A stretch of 64,000 bases of DNA from Actinopolyspora alba (lineage in GTDB: Bacteria > Actinomycetota > Actinomycetes > Mycobacteriales > Pseudonocardiaceae), in assembly GCF_900112765.1 (NCBI RefSeq), contig NZ_FOMZ01000007.1, forward strand, positions 248,001 through 312,000, given 5' to 3'. The notes under the pieces are model-generated. The model was not told the DNA's origin and ran no database searches. It saw only the letters and a list, made by a program, of their open reading frames with translations. The translations under genes and the position numbers were made by a program. Of the stretch, positions 41,140 to 50,718 are shown piece by piece. Each line of letters starts with the position of its first letter. Position 1 is the first letter of the stretch.

Positions 41140-41173
41140 GTGGGCCGGTCCCCGCGCCCGGGGGCCGGCCCAC
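41140..41173 (+). terminator. Strong hairpin after aroE
   Basis: GTGGGCCGG (41140-41148) and CCGGCCCAC (41165-41173) enclose a further CCCC/GGGG pairing, giving a stem of 13 or more pairs, 70 nt after aroE. Confidence 0.8.
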
Positions 41174-41208
41174 AGTTACATGTGCGGATTCTCGGGATTC
41201 CCGACGCC

Positions 41209-41230
41209 GTCAATTTCTCGCGAAATCGCC
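41209..41230 (+). repeat. Repeat A, copy c
   Basis: GTCAATTTC, core TCGCG, then AAATCGCC: exact reverse complement of copy a at 13084-13105. Lies in the aroE/ptsH convergent gap together with a repeat B copy. The rest of this 377-nt gap holds two near-copies of CGAACCCCGACCAC but no gene. Confidence 0.7.
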
Positions 41231-41361
41231 GGGCCGCTTCGTCGAAGGGCGAACCCCGACCACCCCCGCGGGTCGAACTCCGACCACTCACGCGATCGGC
41301 ACCGCCGCGGGTTCTCCGGTGCGGTTCTCGCGAGGACGGCTCCGACGTCGTGTAGTGACTC

Positions 41362-41421
41362 CGATGTCGGGGCGCCCGCGGCGAGAGCCGTGCCAGAGGT
41401 TCCGCCAAGCGGCCCACTACG
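41362..41421 (+). repeat. Repeat B, copy 1
   Basis: Runs from CGATGTCGGG through GCGAGAGCCGTGCCAGAGG and TTCCGCCA to CACTACG. The stretch GCGAGAGCCGTGC-AGAGGTTCCGCCA is almost identical in copy 2 at 55160-55220. Confidence 0.7.
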
Positions 41422-41445
41422 GAGACCGAGCCACTACAGTTTCCA

Positions 41446-41715
41446 TCAGGAGCCGTCCAGCTCACTGCTGACCATATCGGCGATCCGATCCAGCGCGTCG
41501 TCGGCTCCCTCGCCATCGGCGGCGAGCACGACTTCGTCGCCGTACGCGGCTCCGAGGGTCATCAACCCCAGGATGCTGGCGGCCTCCACCGGGTCCGTCT
41601 CCTGCTTGCGGATGGTGATCTTCACCGACTGCGCGGCCGCTTCCTTGGCCAGCATGGCCGCGGGCCGTGCGTGCAGACCTACCTTGCTCGCGACGGTGAC
41701 GTGTCGTTCAGGCAT
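41446..41715 (-). CDS. ptsH: Phosphocarrier protein HPr
   Basis: 89-residue PTS phosphocarrier. The active-site His15 sits in KVGLHARPAA and the regulatory serine region reads EAASILGLMTLG. It passes phosphate from enzyme I to EIIA. Enzyme I (ptsI) is not in the window. Same strand and immediately downstream of the EIIC gene (51 nt), so the two are probably cotranscribed leftward from the central PTS promoter. Confidence 0.95.
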   Translation of the reverse strand: MPERHVTVASKVGLHARPAAMLAKEAAAQSVKITIRKQETDPVEAASILGLMTLGAAYGDEVVLAADGEGADDALDRIADMVSSELDGS

Positions 41716-41766
41716 CTCCTCGTCCGTTCTCGTCGTTGCCTACCGATCCTCGTGAGTCGTCGAGAA

Positions 41767-43035
41767 TCAGGTCTTGCTCCCGCTGGTGGTGGAATCACCG
41801 GTTTCCACGGAACTGGTGCTCGCCGTTGCCGCCGAAGCGGTTTCGGTCTCGGACTGCTCGGTTTCCGCGTCTTCCTCCCTGCCCGGCGTGGGCAGCTTCA
41901 TCTTCGTGATGATGATCCGGAACAGGAAGTAGTAGATGACGGCGTAGACCAGCCCGATCGGGATCAACCACAGCGCCTTCTGCGCGATTCCGAAGTTGAG
42001 CAGGTAGTCGATGGCCCCCGCCGAGAACCCGAAACCGTGGTGGATGTCCAGCGCGTTGACCAGCGCCAGCGAGGTCCCGGTCAGAACCGCGTGCACGATC
42101 AGCAGTGGCCAGGCCACGAAGATGAACGAGAACTCCAGCGGTTCGGTGACACCGGTCAGGAAGGCGGTCAGCCCCGTGGAGAACATGATACCGCCGACCA
42201 GCTTGCGCTGGGAGGGCTTGGCCGAGTGGTAGATCGCCAGCGCGGCGGCGGGCAGCGCGAACATGAAGATGGGGAAGAACCCGGTCATGAAGGTTCCCGC
42301 GCTGGGGTCGCCCTCGAAGAACCGGTTGATGTCTCCCTGGGCGCCCTGGTACTCGCCGGTGCTGAACCACAGGATGGCGTTCGGGATGTGGTGCAGGCCG
42401 ATCGGCAGCAGCAGTCGGTTGACCACGCCGTAGATTCCGCCGCCCGCGACGACACTGCCGGTCACCGCGTCACTGAACGCCGTCAGTGCCTGGTCGAAGT
42501 AGGGGAAGACGATGCCCAGCACCACGCCGATGACCAGCATGACCACCGAGGTGATGATCGGGACGAACCGACGTCCGCCGAAGAAGCCCAGATAAGAGGG
42601 CAGCTTGATCCGATGGAAGCGCTGCCACAGTGTGGCGGCCACCAGACCGGCGATGATACCGCCGAGCACCCCGTAGGGCCCCTTGTTGTAGACGGTGTCG
42701 CCCTCGGTACCGGTCATCTGGTACAGCACCCCGGCCAGCACCAGATAGCCCACCGCACCCGCCAGGGCGGTGGAGCCGTCGGCCTTTCGCGCGAACCCGA
42801 TCGCCACGCCGATCGCGAACAGCAGCGGCAGGTTGTCGAACAACGCCCCGCCCGCGGAGCTGATGACGCTGCCGACTTCGGTCAGCCCGGGGATGGCGCC
42901 GATCAGGTCATCCTGTCCGAGTCGAAGCAGCAGTGCCGCCGCCGGCAGCACTGCGATGGGGAGCATCAGGCTTTTGCCCAGCCGCTGTAGCTGCGCGAAA
43001 GTCTTGCTGCCGCCCGAGGACGGGCTGGTGCTCAT
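41767..43035 (-). CDS. nagE: PTS EIIC permease, glucose/N-acetylglucosamine type
   Basis: 422-residue sugar-transporting membrane subunit with about ten helices. It starts like the N-acetylglucosamine permeases of Streptomyces (QRLGKSLMLPIAVLPAAALLLRLG) and has the family motifs FARKADGSTALAG, LLLPIGLHHIPN, GVTEPLEFSF and GFGFSAGAIDYLLN. EIIB is a separate gene, as in Streptomyces NagE. ATG 43035 has AGGAGG just upstream; longer starts are not supported. A Ser/Thr/Glu tail follows the last helix. The DasR-like site at 43179 supports an aminosugar substrate. Confidence 0.9.
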   Translation of the reverse strand: MSTSPSSGGSKTFAQLQRLGKSLMLPIAVLPAAALLLRLGQDDLIGAIPGLTEVGSVISSAGGALFDNLPLLFAIGVAIGFARKADGSTALAGAVGYLVLAGVLYQMTGTEGDTVYNKGPYGVLGGIIAGLVAATLWQRFHRIKLPSYLGFFGGRRFVPIITSVVMLVIGVVLGIVFPYFDQALTAFSDAVTGSVVAGGGIYGVVNRLLLPIGLHHIPNAILWFSTGEYQGAQGDINRFFEGDPSAGTFMTGFFPIFMFALPAAALAIYHSAKPSQRKLVGGIMFSTGLTAFLTGVTEPLEFSFIFVAWPLLIVHAVLTGTSLALVNALDIHHGFGFSAGAIDYLLNFGIAQKALWLIPIGLVYAVIYYFLFRIIITKMKLPTPGREEDAETEQSETETASAATASTSSVETGDSTTSGSKT

Positions 43036-43178
43036 CGAGTACCTCCTGGATACACCGGTGCGTTGGAACGGTTTCGACACGTCGCGGCCAGTTCGACCCG
43101 GTGTTCCCGGTCGGGGTGGGATCACCTGTCGCTTACTTTCCGCCGAATCACTCGTACCTTCGCCAGACTGTTGGTACG

Positions 43179-43196
43179 GTAAGGTCTAAACCAGTT
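43179..43196. promoter_or_regulatory. DasR-responsive element (dre)-like site
   Basis: On the minus strand, ACTGGTTTAGACCTTA matches the 16-nt dre consensus ACTGGTCTAGACCACT at 12 positions, with the GGT/ACC core pairs intact. It lies about 144 nt from both the EIIC and EIIB starts, in the middle of a 304-nt divergent promoter region that holds no gene. DasR is the aminosugar-sensing GntR repressor of PTS genes in actinomycetes. Confidence 0.6.
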
Positions 43197-43339
43197 GGAG
43201 GGAACCTTGCGCTTCCGGGTGAACAGGTGTCAAGCGGGTGGCCGATTCGTTGCCGGTTCGACATCGGACGTGCCCGGGGCGACGTGGTTAGCTGTGTGGG
43301 GACACTCGATGTGCGAGTGATCGAGAGTGGAGGATTTCG

Positions 43340-43576
43340 GTGGCTGATGACAAGGCTTCGGCGATCCTGGCCGCGCTGGGCGGTCAGGGCAACGTCGTCG
43401 AGATCGAGCCGTGCATTACGCGACTGCGTTGTGAGCTGGAGGACGGCGCCAAGGTCGACGAGCCCGCGTTGAAGAAGGCGGGGGCGCACGGCGTTATGCA
43501 GCAGGGCACGGTCGTCCAAGTCGTGGTGGGGCCGGAGGCGGACACCATCGCGAGCGATATCGAGGATTTGTTGTGA
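43340..43576 (+). CDS. PTS EIIB subunit, glucose family
   Basis: 78-residue stand-alone EIIB that carries phosphate on Cys25 (EPCITRLR) and gives it to the sugar during transport by EIIC. The LDDGAK-type loop and VQVVVGPEAD strand complete the fold. GTG 43340 has GGAGG about 5-9 nt upstream. It is coupled to the EIIA gene (GTGA overlap). Divergent from its EIIC partner, with the dre-like site between. Confidence 0.92.
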   Translation: MADDKASAILAALGGQGNVVEIEPCITRLRCELEDGAKVDEPALKKAGAHGVMQQGTVVQVVVGPEADTIASDIEDLL

Positions 43577-44028
43577 GTGTTCAAGTGCTCAGTCCGGTGA
43601 CGGGGTTGGTGGCCCCGATAAGCGAGGTGCCGGACCCCGTTTTCTCCCAGTCGATGGTCGGCCCCGGCGTGGCGGTCAAACCGAGCGGTGGAGAGTCGCA
43701 GGCCGTGGCGCCGGTGGAAGGCATCCTGTCGACTCTGCATCCGCACGCCTTCGTCGTCTCCACCGACGACGGCAGTGCCGTGCTGGTGCACCTGGGGATC
43801 GACACGATCGAGCTCGAAGGTGCGGGATTCGCGCTGCACGCGACCAAGGGGGAGCGTGTCACGGCAGGCAGCCCGATCGTGACCTGGAATCCCACCGAGG
43901 TCGAGCGGCAGGGCTACTCCTCGGTGTGTCCCGTAGTGGCACTCGAGGTGGGGCAGGAGGCGTTGTCGGACATGGCCGACGACGGGCGGGTCAATCACGG
44001 AGACCCCCTGTTCACCGTCGACTCGTGA
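43573..44028 (+). CDS. crr: PTS EIIA subunit, glucose family
   Basis: 151-residue EIIA(Glc)-type protein. The phosphorylated His lies in VLVHLGIDT (near residue 73) and the second active-site His in HPHAFVV (near 58). It begins VLSPVTGLVAPISEVPDPVFS as usual. It receives phosphate from HPr and passes it to EIIB. GTG 43573 overlaps the EIIB stop. With HPr and EIIC opposite, only enzyme I is missing from a complete local PTS. Confidence 0.94.
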   Translation: MSVQVLSPVTGLVAPISEVPDPVFSQSMVGPGVAVKPSGGESQAVAPVEGILSTLHPHAFVVSTDDGSAVLVHLGIDTIELEGAGFALHATKGERVTAGSPIVTWNPTEVERQGYSSVCPVVALEVGQEALSDMADDGRVNHGDPLFTVDS

Positions 44029-44103
44029 TGCGCTCCGCACGCTGTCGCCGTTCGTGAGTCGGGGGTCGCGGCCGATTCGCCGGTCGCGGTTCCCGACACG
44101 CCG

Positions 44104-44862
44104 GTGACATCGTCGTGCTCGCGTGCGCGTCGGGGAGCAGGCCCCGACGCTGCTGATGTGTTCGACGGTTCGCTCGCCACTCCGCTATCGGTTTCCCTGG
44201 CGGTCGGAGTGCTCTTCCCACTGGGGTGGTCCTGCGGCGCGGAGTGCGCTCGGCTCGCCGCCCGGGCACTGGGAGGCACGACACCGATCCGGGGGTTGCC
44301 GTGCCGGGCGGCTCTGGCGGTTCTGTGGGCTTCGCTGGCCCCCGCCGTGTGCTACGGCGGCCTCGACCTCCGGTGGTTGCCGGTTCCGATGTTGGTCGGT
44401 TGGTTCGGTGTCGCGCTCGCCACCTGCGACTTGATCGCGGCCCGGTTGCCGGACCGGTTGACGTTCCCCGCCCTCGTTCCACTACTGGCGGTACTGTGCC
44501 ACTGGGCAGCGGTGACCCGGTGTTGGTCGGCACTGTGGTGCGGTCTGGTGGGATCGTTGCTCTTCGGTGGTTGTTACGCGCTGGTGCGGCTGGTCCGGCC
44601 CGCGGCCCTTGGCCCCGGTGACGTGAAACTCGCCTGCGTGCTCGGTCTTCCGTTGGGGGCGGCGGATCCATTGGGCGTGCCCGCCGTGATGCTCGCCGCG
44701 GCGTCGCTGACCCTGTTGGCCGCGGCCCTCACCCTGCGGTGGCGGATACCCCACGGGCCGGCGATGCTGCTGCCCGCATGGTTGGTCACGGCGCTTCCCG
44801 CCCTACCGCTTCCCGCCCCGCCTCTTCCGATTCCGCTCCCCACCGGACCTCCGACGGGTTGA
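44104..44862 (+). CDS. Prepilin peptidase (A24 family)
   Basis: 252-residue membrane protein with the two catalytic Asp motifs of type IV prepilin peptidases: [13 protein letters not shown] and GPGDVKLA. Six or so helices; no N-terminal cytosolic methylase domain, as in the small actinobacterial forms (Rv2551c type). It would process pilin-like Tad/Flp substrates, none of which are in the window. The start is uncertain; GTG 44104 gives an unstructured 25-residue N terminus. Sits between aroE and aroC in mycobacteria too. The C terminus is Pro-rich. Confidence 0.85.
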   Translation: MTSSCSRARRGAGPDAADVFDGSLATPLSVSLAVGVLFPLGWSCGAECARLAARALGGTTPIRGLPCRAALAVLWASLAPAVCYGGLDLRWLPVPMLVGWFGVALATCDLIAARLPDRLTFPALVPLLAVLCHWAAVTRCWSALWCGLVGSLLFGGCYALVRLVRPAALGPGDVKLACVLGLPLGAADPLGVPAVMLAAASLTLLAAALTLRWRIPHGPAMLLPAWLVTALPALPLPAPPLPIPLPTGPPTG

Positions 44863-44966
44863 GCCCGGGCGTCCCGCCGGTTGAGGGAGTGGTGTCCACT
44901 CGGAACTCGACGTGCTTTTCAACCCGTGCTGTCCGGAACGAGGCACGCCGTGGCAGGATCGTGGAC

Positions 44967-46175
44967 GTGCTGCGCTGGATGACCGCCGGGGAATCACACG
45001 GTCCCGCTTTGGTGGGAATTTTGGAAGGAATGGTGGCCGGCGTCGAGGTCACCACCGAGGACATCAACGCCCAGCTCGAGCGGCGCAAGCTCGGGTTCGG
45101 TCGCAGCCCTCGGATGAATTTCGAGTCCGACGAGCTGGAAGTGATCGGGGGCATCCGACACGGCCTCACCCAGGGGAGCCCGGTGGCCGTGCGGATCGGC
45201 AACACCGAGTGGCCCAAGTGGCAGCAGGTGATGGCCGCTGATCCGGTCGATCCCGAGGTGCTGGCCTCGTTGGCCCGCAACGAACCGCTGACCCGGCCGC
45301 GCCCGGGCCACGCCGATCTTCCCGGGATGCAGAAGTACGACTTCGACGAGTCCCGTCCCGTGCTGGAGCGCGCCAGTGCCAGGGAAACGGCCGCCCGAGT
45401 GGCCGTGGGAACCGTGGCGCGGCACTTCCTGCACCAGTTGCTGGGAGTGGAGCTGGTCAGCCACGTCGTCTCGCTGGGGGACGTGGACGCCGAGCACGAG
45501 ACGCTGCCCACGGCAGCCGACCTGTCGACCATCGACGAGAACCCGGTACGGGCCTTCGGCGATCACGCCACCGAGCGGATGATGGCCGAGGTCGAGGCCG
45601 CCAAGTCCGAGGGTGACACGCTGGGCGGCGTGGTCGAGGTGGTCGCCTACGGGTTACCGCCCGGGGTGGGTTCGCACGTCCACTGGGACCGCAAGCTCGA
45701 CTCCAAACTGGCGCAGGCGCTGATGAGCATCCAGGCGGTCAAGGGCGTGGAGATCGGTGAGGCGTTCGCCAACGCGCGCCGCAGGGGCAGCGCCGCCCAC
45801 GACGAGCTCTACCCCGCCCACGGGCCGAACTGGGTGCACCGTGCCAGTAACCGGGCAGGCGGGCTGGAAGGCGGCATCACCAACGGGGAGCCGTTGATCG
45901 TGCGGGCCGCCAAGAAACCGATCTCCAGCCTGCCCCGCGCGCTGTCGACCGTCGACGTGCGCACCGGTGAGCAGGCGCAGGCCATGCACCAGCGTTCCGA
46001 CATCACGGCCGTGCCTCGCGCGGCTGTGGTGGCCGAGACCATGGTCGCGCTGGTGCTGGCCGAAGCGGTGATCGAGAAGTTCGGCGGTGACTCCATCGGT
46101 GAGACCCGGCGAAACGTGCGGGGCTACCTCACGGCACTGCAGGAGCGCGCCGAATCGCGAGGGGAGAGTTCATGA
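44967..46175 (+). CDS. aroC: Chorismate synthase
   Basis: 402-residue flavin-dependent enzyme forming chorismate from EPSP. It begins [18 protein letters not shown] and contains the signatures [19 protein letters not shown]-type HDELYPA, and [15 protein letters not shown]. The start is GTG 44967 with AGGA 8 nt upstream; a start at 44739 would overlap the prepilin peptidase gene and is rejected. Its stop overlaps aroK (ATGA). Confidence 0.96.
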   Translation: MLRWMTAGESHGPALVGILEGMVAGVEVTTEDINAQLERRKLGFGRSPRMNFESDELEVIGGIRHGLTQGSPVAVRIGNTEWPKWQQVMAADPVDPEVLASLARNEPLTRPRPGHADLPGMQKYDFDESRPVLERASARETAARVAVGTVARHFLHQLLGVELVSHVVSLGDVDAEHETLPTAADLSTIDENPVRAFGDHATERMMAEVEAAKSEGDTLGGVVEVVAYGLPPGVGSHVHWDRKLDSKLAQALMSIQAVKGVEIGEAFANARRRGSAAHDELYPAHGPNWVHRASNRAGGLEGGITNGEPLIVRAAKKPISSLPRALSTVDVRTGEQAQAMHQRSDITAVPRAAVVAETMVALVLAEAVIEKFGGDSIGETRRNVRGYLTALQERAESRGESS

Positions 46176-46693
46176 GCCCGCGGTTGGTGATCGTCGGACC
46201 CCCCGGGGCGGGCAAGACCGAGGTGGGGAAGTCGCTCGCCGAACGTCTCGGGGTGCCGTTCCGGGACACCGATGAGGACGTCGAGAGACTGGCGGGCAGG
46301 ACGATACCGGAGATCTTCACCGATGACGGTGAACCCGCGTTCCGGGAGCTGGAGACACGTGCTCTGACCGCCGCGTTGGCCGAGCACTCGGGCGTGCTCG
46401 CGCTGGGCGGGGGAGCCGTGACGACCGAGCGGAACCGGTCGCTGCTGGCGGGGCATCCGGTGCTGTTCCTGTCGGTGGGTCTGGCCGAGGGGGTTCGTCG
46501 GACCGGCCTGTCCGCTCCCCGTCCGCTGCTGACCGGGGTGAATCCCAGGGCGACGTTCCAGGCGTTGCTGCGGGAGCGACTGCCGCTCTACCGCGAGGTC
46601 GCCGGCTGGGAAGTGGACACCGACGAGTCGTCCCCAGCCGAGATCGTCGACGACCTGTTGCTCCGCATCGGCGGCACCGACAGCCAGGTGTAG
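46172..46693 (+). CDS. aroK: Shikimate kinase
   Basis: 173-residue P-loop kinase phosphorylating shikimate. Walker [14 protein letters not shown] (9-21), shikimate-binding DTDEDVE, FRELE and GGGAV, and a lid with RPLLTG are present. ATG 46172 overlaps the aroC stop. The next gene, aroB, is unusually far away (586 nt). Confidence 0.95.
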   Translation: MSPRLVIVGPPGAGKTEVGKSLAERLGVPFRDTDEDVERLAGRTIPEIFTDDGEPAFRELETRALTAALAEHSGVLALGGGAVTTERNRSLLAGHPVLFLSVGLAEGVRRTGLSAPRPLLTGVNPRATFQALLRERLPLYREVAGWEVDTDESSPAEIVDDLLLRIGGTDSQV

Positions 46694-46902
46694 GTGCCTG
46701 CGGTAACGAGTCTCGGCCTCGGCGGGTACGGCCCGAGCCGCGACGGGTACCGTGGGATGATCGGAATCATCTCCGCATCGCGGTGTATCTCAGCGATTCC
46801 ATGACCGAGTCATGTCCTGCTGGTAGGGCCGGAAACAGTGGCATGGCCTGGTCGTAGTGGCGTTCAGTACGGGGAGCCGCGGTCGACGGACATCTTCTCC
46901 TA

Positions 46903-46920
46903 CCATGTTCAGTAACATGG
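46903..46920. repeat. Perfect 7-bp hairpin CCATGTT-CAGT-AACATGG
   Basis: Located directly before the next hairpin. Function unknown; could be a terminal inverted-repeat fragment or part of a double terminator. Confidence 0.5.
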
Positions 46921-46957
46921 CCAGCCCCTCTGATCTTTGTGATCACGGGCTGGTTTT
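46921..46957 (+). terminator. Rho-independent terminator with T-run
   Basis: CCAGCCC (46921-46927) pairs with GGGCTGG (46947-46953), an inner TGATC/GATCA pair strengthens it, and TTTT follows. It should end transcription from aroC-aroK, separating it from aroB. Confidence 0.7.
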
Positions 46958-47264
46958 CTTGTGTCCGGACGCCGGAAGAGGACGTGCTTGGCTGAGGCGT
47001 ACTTGCCGAGAGTGCCGACGCGCACACGTGGCAGCGGTGGCGCGACCATCTCATCGACCTGCTGATCACAGTCCTCCCACCTACCGGACGCTCCCTGAAC
47101 GAGATGGGCTTCCCGCCTGCCTGGTGCGAGTGGTCGTTGTGGCGGTGGCGCGACTGGCAAAGCGCCGTCAGGTGACGCCGTGTACTCGGTCGCGCTACTT
47201 CGAACGCCCACCCTGTGCGTGGCGGTGCGGCGACTCGCGGGACAATGCGGGACGAGCCCGTTGA

Positions 47265-48817
<1,553 letters not shown>

Positions 48818-48884
48818 ACGGAAGCTCGACCGGCTGTGTCCACCGGGCACGTCGAACGCGGGCACATCCGCGGCTACGGTTGGC

Positions 48885-49742
48885 TCAAGCCCTCTCCCGC
48901 TCGGAGGTAGCGGCGGTGTTCGAGGGGCTGTCGAACGGTGACGTGAGATGGGCCAGCAGCTGCGCCGGTGCGTCCTCCTGCAGCACGTGGCCCGCGCCTT
49001 CGACCCAGTGCAGCTCGGCGTGCGGGATCCGCTCGTGCAGCCACCGCGCGTAGCGGGGCGGGAGGATGCGGTCCTCGGTGCCCCAGATCAGGCGCGTCGG
49101 GATGGTTATCTCGCCGAGCAGGTGCTCGTAGGCCGCCGTGTGCTCCTGCTTGATCTGGCTGTACTGGCGGTAGAAGGCGGCCTGTCCGGTCTCGCCGCGC
49201 CATGGGTCGAGGAACGCGTCGAGGACCGCCTGCGGGTATCCGAGGTTCGTGGCGTGGCGCATGTGACCGGCGACCACTTCCCGGTGGGCGTAGCCCGGAA
49301 GCCGATGGAACACCTCGGCGTGTTCCAGGATGAGCTGGAACAGTCCGCGTTCCCACTCGCCGCCGCTCACGGCGTCGAACAGTGTGAGATCCCGGAAGCT
49401 CGCCCCTTCCAGCAGCATGCTGCGCAACGTGACCGCCCCACCGATGTCGTGCGCCACGACACTGGGGTTCGACAGTTCCCAATGATCGAGGAGCCGGGCG
49501 AGGTTCCGGGCGTGCGCGGCCAGGCTGAGGTCCTGTCCCTCGCGTTGCTCGGATCGGCCGAAGCCGAGCAGGTCGAATGCGTAGACCCGCCGCGTTCGGG
49601 CGAGCGCGGGCGCGAGGTCGCGCCAGAGGAAGGACGAGTACGGGGTGCCGTGCACGAGCACGAGCGGCTCCCCGCTTCCCAGGGCCGTCCAACGGATCAT
49701 CCCGCCAGGTGTCTCGAACTCGTTGTCCAGTGACCAGGTCAT
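48885..49742 (-). CDS. Alpha/beta hydrolase with aspartate nucleophile
   Basis: 285-residue hydrolase of the haloalkane dehalogenase/epoxide hydrolase branch: oxyanion motif HGTP (31-34), nucleophile elbow VAHDIGG with Asp99 in place of serine, acid in GTEDRILPP and final His in GAGHVLQED. The substrate is unknown. ATG 49742 (MTWSLDNEFETPGG) has GGAG 8 nt upstream. It is divergent from a TetR gene, with a TetR-type operator between, so it is probably induced by the regulator's ligand. Confidence 0.88.
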   Translation of the reverse strand: MTWSLDNEFETPGGMIRWTALGSGEPLVLVHGTPYSSFLWRDLAPALARTRRVYAFDLLGFGRSEQREGQDLSLAAHARNLARLLDHWELSNPSVVAHDIGGAVTLRSMLLEGASFRDLTLFDAVSGGEWERGLFQLILEHAEVFHRLPGYAHREVVAGHMRHATNLGYPQAVLDAFLDPWRGETGQAAFYRQYSQIKQEHTAAYEHLLGEITIPTRLIWGTEDRILPPRYARWLHERIPHAELHWVEGAGHVLQEDAPAQLLAHLTSPFDSPSNTAATSERERA

Positions 49743-49774
49743 CGCTGTATCTCCTACACTGATCTGTGAAGTTG

Positions 49775-49798
49775 CCTGTACGACTGTAGGTATACAGG
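49775..49798. promoter_or_regulatory. TetR-type operator CCTGTA-N12-TACAGG
   Basis: Perfect 6-bp arms with a nested CTGTA-GGTA-TACAG palindrome (49784-49797), between the divergent hydrolase and TetR starts. Position and symmetry fit autorepression and control of the hydrolase. Confidence 0.65.
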
Positions 49799-49822
49799 TC
49801 TGTGAAGTCAATTGGGGTGACG

Positions 49823-50449
49823 ATGAGCACTGGCACACACTCGGAACAATCGCTGACGCCCGGCGCGCGGCGGATCCTCGACGTCGCCTCGGAGCTGTTC
49901 TACTGGCGCGGCATCAACGCTGTCGGGGTGGACACCATCGCCGCCGAGTCCGGCGTGACCAAGCGGACCCTCTACGACCGGTTCGGGTCGAAGGACAACC
50001 TCGTCGCCGCCTATCTGAACGCCCGGGACCGGCGTTGGCGCGACACGGTCACCGCTCGCCTCCGTGACGCGCCACCTGACCCGGTGGCCCGCGTGCTGGT
50101 GCCGTTCGACGCGCTCCCGGAATGGCTCGCGCCGAGTACCCGAGGCTGCGGCTTCAGCAACGCCTTCGCCGAGCTGCCCGACGCCGACCATCCCGGCAGG
50201 CGAATCGCCGTCGCGGAGAAGACGTGGTTGCGCGCCCTGTTTCGCGACCTGCTCACCGAGGCGGGCGCGGCTGACGGGAACGACGTCGAGGCTCTCGCCA
50301 CGCAGCTGTTGAGCCTGCACGAAGGTGCCATCATCAGCTACGCCGTCGTGAACGACGATTCGGCCGTGGCTGCCGCTCGCGCGGCCGCGAAGATGCTCGT
50401 GACCGGCACGCTGCCCGGCCACCTGGCCGATCAGCCCTCCTCCCGCTAG
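49823..50449 (+). CDS. TetR-family transcriptional repressor
   Basis: 208 residues. N-terminal HTH (TPGARRILDVASELFYWRGINAVGVDTIAAESGVTKRTLYDRFGSK) is canonical for TetR; the C-terminal ligand-binding domain is all helical. ATG 49823 follows GGGGTGA; an in-frame GTG at 49802 lies almost against the operator and would leave no ribosome site. It probably represses itself and the divergent hydrolase. The next 270 nt before the ABC locus contain no gene. Confidence 0.9.
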   Translation: MSTGTHSEQSLTPGARRILDVASELFYWRGINAVGVDTIAAESGVTKRTLYDRFGSKDNLVAAYLNARDRRWRDTVTARLRDAPPDPVARVLVPFDALPEWLAPSTRGCGFSNAFAELPDADHPGRRIAVAEKTWLRALFRDLLTEAGAADGNDVEALATQLLSLHEGAIISYAVVNDDSAVAAARAAAKMLVTGTLPGHLADQPSSR

Positions 50450-50639
50450 CCGAACCCGCACCTTACGTACAGCGGGAACCCGTGTCCGCCCCGCCCTCGA
50501 AGCGGCAGGCGGATCATGGCCCGGACCCACGGCGTCGCGATTAACCCGGCCCTTCGCCGCCGCTCGGGACGGCCGCACGGGTGCGGGGTCTCTTTCCGGT
50601 GATCAAGAGCCCGTGGAGAGGTGTCTACCAATAGATACC

Positions 50640-50672
50640 GCAGAAAGTGTTAACAAGATGGGTTATCTCTGC
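50640..50672. promoter_or_regulatory. Promoter/operator region of the sugar-alcohol operon
   Basis: GCAGA (50640-50644) and TCTGC (50668-50672) flank an AT-rich segment with the palindrome TGTTAACA (50648-50655), 64 nt before the binding-protein start. It is a plausible operator for the DeoR-type regulator encoded downstream. Confidence 0.4.
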
Positions 50673-50718
50673 TAAGAATGACTCCAGTCACACGGACGGG
50701 TGAGTAGCGGGAGAGCCC

